From NCBI RefSeq assembly GCF_023053635.1, contig NC_086180.1:39484947-39548946 (forward strand): a stretch of DNA of 64,000 bases. Direction: 5' to 3'. Of this stretch, positions 1 to 11,500 are shown one piece after another. Every line of letters starts with the position of its first letter. Positions within the stretch are counted from its first letter, which is position 1. The position numbers were made by a program, and so were the translations under genes. The notes below the pieces were generated by a model that saw only the letters and a program-made list of their open reading frames with translations, was not told where the DNA came from and ran no database searches. The DNA is from Elgaria multicarinata webbii. Taxonomy: Eukaryota > Chordata > Lepidosauria > Squamata > Anguidae.

Positions 1-1070
1 GTTGACTAGGTTTTTGCTGCTTTAAAAGCAGACAAGTTCTTGTTAAGTATAGGAAAAGAGGGATGTAATGAATTCACTTTTCAATACAGTAAGTGTTTCA
101 GGTGAGGGTTGAGTGAGTTAGCCTGCCCTGCAGGGAGTTGTTCATCAAGCCATAGAAGGAATAAATTGAATTTGATTCTGAATAAATATTCAATGTTATG
201 ACCAAGATTGAAAGAGGTATCAGATAACATTTGCACTATTAGGAATGTTAGCATTTGTGCAGAAAGAATGCCTTATCTGTTTTGCTCCCCACCATGTTTA
301 GGTTAATAAGCTTTCTGATATTTTGAATAATGCTGAACCAAAAATGAAGAAGAAAAAGGAAAGAGAAAAATAAATAGCGTTTCCCCCCCATCCTCTAATT
401 GCAGAAGGGAAAAATATCAGTTTGACCAGCTGTGTAAGTTTCATACCGTACTTAATATCCAATAAGTGAAGAATCATAAGTAAAACAGTAATCTTTACCT
501 ACCACGGCATTCATTTTGTTAATATGGAAACAGTTGAGATTTCTTGTTAACCTTCACCTTTTCCTTATGCAGACTGCCCAAGAAATCCCTTTGATTATAA
601 TTGGTGCACTACATTGAAATGTAGGCTAATAAACACTTTTGTAATATTGACTGGAATGCTATCTGTTAGGTTCTGGATGCATATGCATACACATACACCA
701 ATCTAAATGAATGAAAGGTTATACATGTCTCATATGTACAGATCTTAATTATTTTAAAAAAAAATTGAAAAAAACCTGTCATTACATTTGTAAAACCTTG
801 TACAGAGGATTTTTCACTATGTGCCTAGCTTTGGTGTCCATTTTGCTCAAATTTGAAAACAGGTGCATGACAAAAGATAGAATCAAAAATAAAGTATATG
901 TAGAGATGACTATTTTATATTACATGGCCCAATCCTGTATTTATTTTCCTCCCCTTTTTGAAGTATTTATAAAGACCTAGTTGAAGATGGCTGTATTTTT
1001 TGTTAAAATATTTAGTAGAATTGTGCCTTTGTCTGTATGTGAATAAATGCTGTACATTTTGCAATACAGT
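1..1070 (+). other. JADE1: Putative 3' UTR of the convergent neighbour, probably JADE1
   Basis: An AT-rich, non-repetitive plus-strand stretch without a credible reading frame. It has AATAAA signals at 628-633, 888-893 and 1042-1047, the last followed by a GT-rich stretch. In human, JADE1 lies tail-to-tail with SCLT1 and its 3' UTR reaches the SCLT1 3' end. The identity is inferred from that gene order and the signals; no JADE1 coding sequence is in the window. Confidence 0.4.
1042..1047 (+). terminator. Candidate polyadenylation signal of the plus-strand neighbour
   Basis: AATAAA within GAATAAATGC, followed after about 25 bases by GT-rich sequence, as expected at a cleavage site. Confidence 0.45.
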
Positions 1071-2104
1071 TCAGTGTTCTGGTCCAGCATCTATACTATT
1101 ATTTCCCCAAGTTTCCAGTTTTCTCCAAACCGTTAGAACAGGTACTCTGCTCAATTCACGTTTGGAACTCTTGGCTGAGTATCTGTCGTTGTACCTCATC
1201 TCCTGATGTTTCTGTCTAGTGAAATCCGTATTGTGACCTCAGAATATCTGACTTTCCTCTTTGCTTTTAGATGTAACTCAGCACTGAGGATTTCTCCTTT
1301 CCCTGCATTTCATAGCAGCCTAAGGATAGGCAACAAGTCCCTTTTCTTTCCTCATTCCTTGTCTTTCAGCCCATTGCTCTCTTCTTCCTCTCTGCCTTCT
1401 CAGTGTAGCTGTTCTTGGCTCACTGCCATCCCTTCAGTCTCCATCTTCCTCCTCCTGGGATAATCTTGAGCGACTCATACTTTATAACCACACACTCACA
1501 AGATGATTTCTGTCTTCTATTGTCTTTTAATAAGCTTTCTTTCTCTGCGAAGTCCTGAAATCTCAGCTCTGTTCTCCTTTCCTGGAAATCCCACATTGAC
1601 ACACTACTATCGAAATCAAAAAGTTACACATACAGTCTCCTGTTAATTTGACTGATTATCTGAGCCAGTTCTACTGGGTGGATAACAGCCTGTACTCCAG
1701 CAGGAATACAACCTGAGGCTGCAGAGGGAGGAGGTTCCTCAGGATCAAACTAAAAACAGTCCCCACTTCTCATCCATCGTTCCTGAAAGGTTTACTCCTG
1801 ACCACAGAATAGGTTCAGGCATTTCTTAGATACACATAACTTGCAGAACCATTATTTTTGAGACTTGATTAGTCCCTATGTTAGACTCATGAAAACATCA
1901 TATTCTAAATTCTGTAAAGAAAAGCTTTAAAGTAGTAAATGGTATATGGAAACAACGGGAACTTGCTAGAGAAGAGTCAGTGTCTGTCTGATTTCAATTG
2001 ATGTCCAAGGAAAAACTGTGTTACAAATATGACAATGTTACAAATGTCATATTAATAAGCATGCCATTATTAATTTCTCAGTTCAATGGTTTACATATGA
2101 ACAA
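1071..2104. other. Intergenic stretch between two convergent genes
   Basis: AT-rich and partly pyrimidine-rich (1250-1460) sequence with no exon, repeat or RNA gene that I recognise. Confidence 0.4.
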
Positions 2105-2503
2105 CCTCTATTTTAAAATGTTGGGTTTATTAACAGTGAACATTATTTAAGTTGATAAATCAGTTATACAGTTAAAAAATAAAGCTTCCAATCCAGCAGT
2201 TAGATATTTCACAGGGATGTCCACTTTAAAACCATAACAGAGAAAGCATGGTGGTATATGGTACATCTTTTTATACACAAAGAAAGGGAGGAAAGCTTTT
2301 CTTCTGACTTTGCTTTAATTCATTCTGTATCTTTTGCAGTTGTCTGTCTAGTTTATTGTGAGGAAACCACAATGTTTCTCTCTGCTCAAGCAACATAGAT
2401 TTTCTGCAAAAAATCACATCACTATGTGTGATAAGTTCTAATGTTCCAACACTGCTTTTTTTCATCAGTCTCAACTTACAAACTGTAGGGAAGAACATTA
2501 CTT
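2105..2503 (-). other. SCLT1: SCLT1 3' untranslated region (approximate end)
   Basis: This is the sequence downstream of the SCLT1 stop. Two minus-strand AATAAA signals are present, at 2352-2357 and 2126-2131. The sequence cannot show which is used, so the 3' end may lie near 2330 or near 2105. Confidence 0.5.
2126..2131 (-). terminator. Candidate SCLT1 polyadenylation signal
   Basis: AATAAA on the minus strand about 375 bases after the SCLT1 stop. A second copy lies at 2352-2357. Confidence 0.35.
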
Positions 2504-2566
2504 TTAAATATTTTCCAACTCTACCAAGGAGGCTGTTTTTTTCCTTTTCATGGTGATTGCACTAAG
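2504..2566 (-). CDS. SCLT1: SCLT1 coding exon 21 with stop codon
   Basis: 63 nt, residues 667-686 and the TAA at 2504-2506. The acceptor is TTACAG. It encodes [20 protein letters not shown], matching the human C-terminus LSVITVQRRKAASLMNLENI. Confidence 0.96.
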   Translation of the reverse strand, partial: LSAITMKRKKTASLVELENI

Positions 2567-5500
2567 CTGTAATTAAAACAAAACAAAACAGTAATTAGTT
2601 TCTTTCTGCAGTGGGAATCTTTGAACTAACTGGATTATAGTGCAACCTGAGGTAGAGATAAGATAAGGGAATTATCTTATTCTATGATCTACTTAAGATA
2701 TAGAAGTGTTTCAAATGATTATGATTTTTAATTGGAAGTTTTCCATATGAAAACCACCGTTATGAATATGTGAAGAGGAATTGCACAATTACAAGGTAAC
2801 AACTGCATCCTGCTCAAGCAAACTCTTACCAATGGAGTAGCTCCAAAGCACACCTAGAATTTCCTCACCTACAAGTGTTCCACCACTCATTCTAAAAGAG
2901 GAAATTGACTTCTATATACTTTGCTGGGCATATGTGGATCTGATCCTGCGACCAGAATGAAGTGGGGGCCTCCATTCACAAGAGATCAATGTGTTGAGGG
3001 TAAATTTCTAATGTAGCATTCTTATTTTTCATCTATTTGTCAAATGCCTTTCTCCACCAATGATGAATTTCAATGACTGGTTGTGCTACAGCAATCACCC
3101 ATGATAGATAGGTACTCTAGTATCTGGCTATGTAGTGGTAAGACTTTTACCATGGCCAGATCTACACCAAGCAGGATATAGCACTATGAAAGCAGTATCT
3201 AAGAGGCAGGAGCCACACTACTGCTTTTTAGCGGTATTGAAGTCCACTGACAAGTCAGGTTGCTTACCCGTAACGAGTTCTTCGAGTGGTCATCTGTGCA
3301 GTCACACATATGGGCTCTGGGCCTGCGCAGAGCATTGAATCGGAAAACTTCTATAGCTAGACGCATTTGGGCGGGAACCCTCCCCCACCGTCTCACTGAG
3401 CATGCTCCGAGGGTTCCCGCCCATTCCCTCAGTTAAGAACGGAGACCGTCATTGTGGTCCCAATACCGAGGTAGATATCCAACATTTTCAAGCTCGGTAT
3501 CGAACAGAGTTATGACACCAAAGCGGGGACAGTGGGTGGGTTGTGTGACTGCACAGATGACCACTCGAAGAACTCCAGTTACAGGTATGCAACCTGACTT
3601 TCTTCTTCATGGTTCCTGTGCATCACACATATGGGCGAATAACAAGCTAACTTAACAGGTGGAGGGTAGGTGTCTTATTGCATCACTTCAGAAAGAACTG
3701 CCCTGCCAAAAGAGCAATCCTGTCGTGCTCGAACATCGAGGTGATAATGTCTTACGAATGTAGAGGAGGAAGCCCAGGTCACTGTTCTACAAAGGTCATG
3801 AAGAGGGATCCCATGGCTGAATGTGACTGATGCTGCCATTGCTCTAGTGGAATGCACCTTTATTTTGTCTGGGGGATCAAGGTTTGACATCTCGTATGCC
3901 AGTTGGATCGTCTGTACCACCCAGGAAGCTAACCTCTGCATAGAGACTGAGTGGCCTTTTTTATGTGCCCCATAACAGAGAGAGTCTGGGCGAGCGTCTG
4001 AATTGATCTGTACATTCCTTATAGAAGGCCAAGGCCCTTCTCATGTCTAAGGAATTAAATGTCCGTTTCAATGGCGACTTTGGCGACTGGAAGAAGGCTG
4101 GCAGGATCACTTCCTAATTGACGTTGAACTCAGAGGCCACCTTTGGCAGAAAGGAGGGGTCCATGCGAAGCAAAGCCTTATCCCTATGGAAAACCAAATA
4201 GGGGTGGTCTATTCTTAGTGCACATAATTCTCTTGCATGGCGGGCAGATGTGATTGCCACTAAGAAAGCAGTCTTTAGGGTTAGAAGTCTCAAGTCCGCT
4301 TTTGCTAAAGGTTCAAAGGGAGTCTTAGTTAGCGCATGTAGAATGACAGACAGACCCCAAGTTGGGATCAAAGTCTTGACTGGGGAAGCAACATTCGTTA
4401 ACCCTGTAAGAAAGGTGTGAGGAGAAGGTGTGAGGAGAAGGAAGAAACTGACTGTGATGCTATCGAGGCTGAAATGGCTGCCAGGTAAGTCTTTAACTAT
4501 GAGACTTTCAACCCTGCAGTATGGAGAGAAAGAAGAAAGTCCAGTAGCTGCGGGACAGAAGTTATAGTGGCTTGAAAACCCCTTTCTCTTGCAAAGGAGG
4601 AGAAACGTGACCACTTAGCAGCATAAGCTTTGCATGTTGCTGGCTTGTGGGAAGCATCGATGATCTCTTGCACAGCGGTAGGGAGACCCATTGGTATCAT
4701 CGAATCCTCCAAGCTGTGAGGTTCAACATGCAAAGGTCTGGGTGGCGGATCCTTCCCTCCTCCCTGGTGAGTAGGCTCGGTATAGGTGGTAAGCGATGGT
4801 AGGTCCCCTTGGATTGATGGAGGAGGCTGGTGAAACAAGGTTGTCTTGGCCACCACGGGGCGATTAGGATGCAGTTAGCCCTGTCGGTTTGTATCTTCGC
4901 AACCGTCCGTGTCAGTAGAGGGAATGGTGGGAAAAGGTATAAAAGGGCTCCCTGCCATAGCTGAGCAAAGGCGTCCCCCAATGACTGTTGCCCCTTCCCT
5001 GGTCTGCTGCAGAAATTGGGACAGATGGCATTGTTGCTTGTCGCAAACAGGTCCACTATGGGGTGGCCCCACTATGGGGTGGCCCCAGCGTCAAAATAGG
5101 TTGTGTAGGACGATGCTGCTCACTTCCCATTCGTGGCATGCAGTATATTGATGACTGAGGGCATCCGCTACTGTATTGTCCTTGCCTGCAATATGGATCG
5201 CCGTAAGGATCTACTTTTGTCTATGCACCAGTCCAAGAGTCTAAAAGTTAAATAGACTAGAGGTAAGGACTTGGTTCCTCCTTGCTTGTTGTCATGTATG
5301 CCCCTACGGCTCCGGTGTTGGGAGCAGGTGACATAGATAATCAATCAGAAACAGATTCTGATGCCGAGCCAGTGGGGGAGGAAGTTCACACAGGAGAGCC
5401 TCCAGCTGCAAATGTGCCCTTCCCAGAGTCTCTCTCTTCAAGACCAGATCCTATGCTCTCAGGAGACAGGGAGTCAACTTCCGGGGGTGAACATTCCAAA

Positions 5501-8500
5501 ACATTACTTGATGCTAGGAATCGCCGGAATTAAAACGTTCGGCAAGATTACCAGCAGTCGGAGAGATTGCATGAGAAGGCATCTATGCTCCTTCCTCCAC
5601 CTTGAAGCTTGGGACATTTAAAAAGCCTTTTCTTTCCTTTGAATGGTCAATTGTTTTGCTTAGTTTGCATAGCGTTGCCTGGGGGGATTTTCCCATAAAG
5701 GTGCCTAGTTTGTGTTACAGAAGTGTTAATTGTTTGCAATAAAGCTTTGTGGATTGGGCTAGGAACTTTCCTTGGTTTTGACTCCTTAGGGACACTTGAG
5801 CAGCTACAGCACACAACACTTGTTGAGGTGGTATACCACTGTCATGTTGTCGGAGAATAGCTGAAAATGGCGATTGGACAGGACGGCTTTGAATGAGTGG
5901 AGAGCTCTTTCCACCGCCAGTAGCTCTAACCAGTTAATATGGAGCGCTGCCTCCTGCGTTGTCCATCTCCCTTGTACTGTGAGACTGTCGCAGTCAGCTC
6001 CCCATCCTATAAGAGTGGCGTCTATTGTTACCGACCAGGATGGAATCAAAGGAGTGAAAGGCACACCGTCGAGCAAGTTGCTCATCCTAGTCCACCAACC
6101 GAGGGAGCGTGTTACGGAGGACGGAAGTTTCAAAGTCACGACCCGAGGATTGTCTTGAACGTGGAATGTTCTTATAAACCAGTTCTACAAACTAAGTCGT
6201 GCAAAAGTCACCACTGATGTGGTAGCTGCCATTAGAACTAGCAATCTCAGGATAGTGAACGCCTTTGCTGTTCTCACAGTTTGAATGTTGTGTGCAAGGC
6301 TCGCAATGCGAGATGCCCGGTCCCTCGGCAGAAAGGCTCTGGATGCAGTGGAGTCTGGGACTGCTCCTATGAACTGAATCGTAGTCATGTGTTTGAGTAT
6401 GGATTTTTCCATGTTGACACATAGTCCCAGAGATTCTAGCAAGGGATACATCCCGTCACAGTTGCAGGCTCGACTGTGCCACCAGAAGCCAGTCATCGAT
6501 ATAGGGGTAGATTTGGGCTCCCAGGATGCACAGGTGGGCGCATACGACTGCCATCACTTTGGTGAAAACCCTTGGGGCTGTGGCAAGGCCAAACGGAAGA
6601 ACGGCAAACTGAAAGGAACAGTCAGTCTCCTACAGAGAAATGAAGGAGTATTAATTAAGTAAGTATTATGTATTTTATCGTTATTGTTGTTCCCTGCCTC
6701 AATCAAAATGGAGAGGCAGGTAAGAAATAAATTTATTACTATTATTATTATTATTAGTAGTAGTAGTAGTACTGCCAGTCGCCCCATCCATACCGAGATC
6801 TCAGTGCTGAATAAGCTGATTCCCGATCCCACTCCAACCACGGAGATGTGGGTGAATGGGATCTGTTCCTCACCTCCCGATGCCTGTGGGACGTCCTGGA
6901 GAAGGGATTCGCTGTGCTCTAGCGGTGCGCCTTGGTGACTCGGGCTGTAGGCTGCGAGTCCCCCTATGCCTCTCGATGGGGTGGAGTCCAAGACTTCTCC
7001 TTCAGAGAGCATAGTAATACCCCTCAGCAGCGACTCCTGCTTGAGGGAACAAACCAATGTTGCTACTGAGGCACCGGTAGCAACAGGAATTGGAGAGTTT
7101 AGGAGCGGTGGAGGAGGAGGTATATGACTCGGTGAGCTTGTTGTCTCCTTTCTCCTCTTTTTCTTTTTATGATGATCAGCACCCTTAGACGTTCGTGCCT
7201 TCTTGGATATCCTTTTTTGCCGCCAGAGTGAGTGAGGCTCCTGGAGTTGGGGGGTTTGCAACCTCTGTGGTCGACCCAGTTGCTTGATGAACCGGAGAGA
7301 CCATTATGGGAGCTCTGTGCTGCGTCCCCTCCTCCGTAGTAAGAGGATTTTTAAGGACTTCAGTGGCTCTTAGCGCTTTTTCCCAGAATATCGCTCAAAA
7401 TCGATCTGTGCAGTTTTTACTCGTCTGCTTAGTAAATGACATTCAATGGTGGCAAGCCTGCACCAAATGTCCTTCCCCCAGACAAACTAAGCAGAGAGAG
7501 TGTCCATCAGTCGGGGGTAATTTTGCCCCACAGCACACACATTTCCTGAAGGGGGCCTTAACGGCCATTCACCATTCACTGGTGTGGCCAAAAAAATTGC
7601 CGCGGAAGAAAAATAACCTATCTTATCTAATTTTTTTTAAAGTACAATGAACACTAGGAAGGTAATAGAAAATCTGAAAAAGGTCAAACTAAGGTCCTTA
7701 AAGGATGAAAGAAGGTAAAATACTTGCGAAGCTCCGACCAAAATGATGGTCGAAGAAAAACTGAGGGAATGGGCGAGAACCTTCGGAGCATGCTCAGTGA
7801 GACAGTGGGGGAGGGTTCCGGCCCAAAAGCATTTAGCTATAGAAGTTTTCCGATTCGGTGCTCCGCGCAGGCCCCATATGTGTGATGCACAGTGACCACG
7901 AAGAAGAAACTATTGGGGCCCATGACACATCCCATATTCCGCTTTCATACTGCTATATCCTGCTTGGTGTGGCTCCTGCCTCTTATGTACCGCTTTCATT
8001 GTGCTGTATCATGCTTGGTGTAGATCTGGCCCATGCCGCTGTGGACCAAAAAGTGTGAGGCTTTGGAGGTGCAAGAAAACTTTATATGATACACAATTTT
8101 CTTCTGCAGGTGACTGGTGGGTGCAATCTTCATGTGGGGTTTTAAGCTACAATATTATGGTACAAACAATCCGAATCCATGCTTTGAAACTTAGCCACAA
8201 GGCCCAGACACCCATCTTTTATTATGCCCTCAACTCTTTCTGTAATTCTTTCTATACCTTAACTTTTACAGTTCCTTCTTCATCTCTTGAACCATTATTC
8301 CCATCCCTCCTTTCCTAACAAAAAGGGGAAATCTGAACTTGCTGCAAATTTCAATTCTTAGGCGTTCCAAGGTGGGGCAGTCTGTATGATTGGGAAGCAC
8401 CTCTCCCTGATTGGCAGACAGGGACCCAGCAAGAAATGACAACAAGGGAAGGGGCTTCCCTTCAACTCTCAGGCCAAGCCTGGAGCCTTAGCCTTAATAA

Positions 8501-11500
8501 GTGAAGTGTACATAGAAAAGACGCGAGAAAACCATTCAACAGTATAAGTGCACTAACTGGTACACACTCAAGAAAGATCCCACTGGACTCAGAATCTATT
8601 AAGTTAGATGTTGATGACTGAGAGAAAATCAGAGGCTACGGGCTCATGTTTTTCCCTCTGATTGTCATGTTCAGATTTTCTTTCTCTATTTTAAACGGGT
8701 GGGAAGACTTCCCTACCCCAGAACCCTTGAGAATGGAAAAGTATGGTAAGTTCAAATTTTCCTTTCTCCAGTGATTGCAGGGTGGGGCAGTCTATACATC
8801 TAGGCTGTAGAAAAGCAGTACAGACCCAGGGTAGGATTATATTTTCTCATATGCTAGACACAACCTTCTGGAAGACACAGAGACTGTATCAGAGAAGGTG
8901 TAAGTGCATTGATGCAATAGTGCCTATGATATTGGCAGGTCTGCAGAAATCTGTCCTATATGCTAATTCAATAGAAGGCAAGTTCTGTGGACGTGCAGAA
9001 TTTTTCAAGGAATGTACTGAAGTATATTTCAGTAGGAAATGGCCCATGACGGATAAGTCAGATTGTCCAGCAGATATGTTCAGACTTTCTAGAATCCTGA
9101 GAAAACTGAGGGCTCTTGTACCATGCACATAGTGCCATTCTTTCTCTTTTCAAAGAGGAAGGCAAGACCAACTCAGACCTACAGAACATGTTCACATTGG
9201 AATTAAATATAGCACATGTGGAGGATATATGAAAGTATCTTTCCCCCCGTTGAATCCCAGAATGCATCTAGCACTTTGAGGTATCTGTGCAGAGTTATAT
9301 TTATAAATTCAGTACTGACTCAATGAGTTCAGTTCTTGGATACACGTTTTCCCTATAATATTAATCACCACTGAACGTATAATCACATTGTGGATCCTGA
9401 GTGGGAACCGCTGAACCAGGTGGCTGTACAAGTAGGGTGTGTGCATGCATGCACCAAGAGAAGCATGTGGGTGTCAAATTGTGTGTGTACACTGAAACAC
9501 AATCCTACCTATTTTAATATATGGAAATGGAGAATCTACTCTGGCTCATTGAAGGCATAAATGATAAACCAACCTACTGACCTCTGCAACACTGATATTG
9601 GCGTCTGTTTGGCGTGAAGTGCTGTGGAATGCCATGGGGTATAGCCACATGAAGTGCAGGGTGGTGGATCACTGTGGCCAAGTAACCGCCTTGACTCGTT
9701 CCAGACCAGAGCAGGTGGTGGGGAGGTGACAGAAATACACAGCTCAAATCCTGGTACTTGGCAGCCACTTTTGGTTTGGCACTGGCTGCTCTCCTGCTCT
9801 GTGTTGAGAGGAGGAGAAGCTGAGCTGAGGAACTGTGCCAGGTGTGGAAGGCCATCTCCCCAGGAACACTATTCTGTCCTCAGCGGCACTCTTTTCCTCA
9901 GACTTTGGGAGTTGGAGCACAATCAGGCATGGCCCAGGCCCCTGCGTGAAAGCATGGATCTCTTCCACAAATTAGTAAGTTGCTCAAGTACAAGACAAAT
10001 GGTGTCACAAGGGCTGAGCTATGAGCCATGCCAGAAACCTGATGCCTGCTAGCCAGACAGGGCTGGTCTGGGAATTAAGGGGAAGCCCCTCCCCTCGGTG
10101 TCATTTCTTGCTGGAGCCAAGTCTAGTAATCAGAAGGAGGCACTTCCCAAACATATAGACTTCCCCACCCTGGAACCACTGGAGAACTGAGATTTTCTTG
10201 TTATTTTAAAAGATTTCTGATCACATAGCTGAATTAAGGGTGTTGTCTGGTTTATACTTAGATACCTGTTGAGATGCTGTAGTTGCCCTCTCCTCTGCCT
10301 GGCTTAGTCGCCTTTGAAGTCTGTTGACTTTTTCTTCATGTTCCATCATTAATTTTTCATTCTATATAAATGAAACAGGTCATTACAAATGTATGATTCT
10401 GTTATCAGATTATGCATACTGCAGAGAGCAAGCTTTGAAAACACACACATAGTCAATGGCAAATCCAGGATCTAATACCAAAGAAAGGCAAGACAGATTG
10501 CTCCATGCATTGTGCCTAACCTTGACAGGGTTTTCCAGTTTTCAGCGTCTGGTGATGCAACTCCTTTTTATACAAAATATAATTTGAATTACGCTACAAA
10601 TAGACTCACAAACTTTCTATGGGAGGAGGCGGGACATGGTTTGCTCGAGTGCTTTTTATCAGAGTTGGCTCTTAACAGGAGAGGTAGGCCAGATGGTTGA
10701 GGGCTGATGGCCATCAAGTCGAGAGAGGAACAACCTTGAACCTCAGTTCTTAGAAGGGCCAGTTCTAGTTTTATTTTAGATATGGAGAGGTATATAAATA
10801 TTGTAAATAAATAAAAATAAAATAGTTCTGTTACAGAACAGGCAGTGCCCAACTGAGTGACGTTGTTTAAAAGCCTACTTCAAAACATAAATAATAAGCA
10901 TGCTTATAAGAACATGCTGCCAAATTTTAACCATCTAGAAAATGAACCTGTTTACAGCTAACACAACTTAAAAATATGGGACAACTCAAACTCAGAAGAC
11001 ACAAATTATGGCAGTGTAGAATTAAAAAAGGTAAACAGTTTTCGAAGCCTGTTTTTCTGGATGTTACTGTGGAACTCACCCCAAATGGTGGTGAGGTGAA
11101 GTGACAGTGATGATGATCAAGCAGAGCCAGATACTGCTGCACTGATGTCCAATTCTGTCTCTGTCTATCTTGCATGTAGAGAAACATTACTGTATGATAA
11201 TATAAATTGACTTATTCTATTCTTAGAGCATGGACACAGCTGAAGTAAAGAAAAAAATCTTCTGGTTTAAATGAGCTTTTAATCTATCCAATTGCAGCAC
11301 TGCTACGAGAAAATATATATGGCAAATTGTATCACTCATAAACAAAGAAAAGTTTGTTTTTAACTAACATGTTAAGAATATGATGTCATTTTATTTTAAA
11401 CAGGCAAAAAAAGCCCTGACATATGGGGGCATTGTAATAATTGATCGTTACAAAAATTGAATCTGTCATTATAGAAAAAAAGATACATGCTAAGGATCAT

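Larger units (their letters stand above)
3254..7908 (-). mobile_element. DIRS-type tyrosine-recombinase retrotransposon, fossil
   Basis: A broken DIRS-like element in the same orientation as SCLT1. In order on the minus strand it shows a gag-like basic and proline-rich region (about 7260-6780), reverse transcriptase remnants (about 6640-6190), an RNase H region (about 6140-5820, continuing near 5280-5150) and a tyrosine recombinase region (about 4860-3675). Inverted terminal repeats lie at 3254-3460 and 7740-7908, and an internal complementary region at 3541-3645 holds both outer ends head to head. This arrangement is diagnostic of DIRS elements. Several interruptions are present, together with a solo LTR and a LINE tail inserted in it. 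Part of the RT region appears to be lost. It is probably old rather than recent. Confidence 0.88.

Noticed and set aside
711-1463. Three short plus-strand open frames near the left end
   Set aside because: No recognisable protein. They lie in a probable 3' UTR and intergenic sequence and overlap poly(A) signals.
8743-9132. A possible tyrosine recombinase end in the second DIRS-like element
   Set aside because: The position would fit, but I could not find the conserved His/Tyr context, so no coding call was made.
9654-10052. A 132-residue open frame inside the second DIRS-like element
   Set aside because: No domain recognised. The frame also exists on the opposite strand, and GC-rich repeat sequence often gives such frames.
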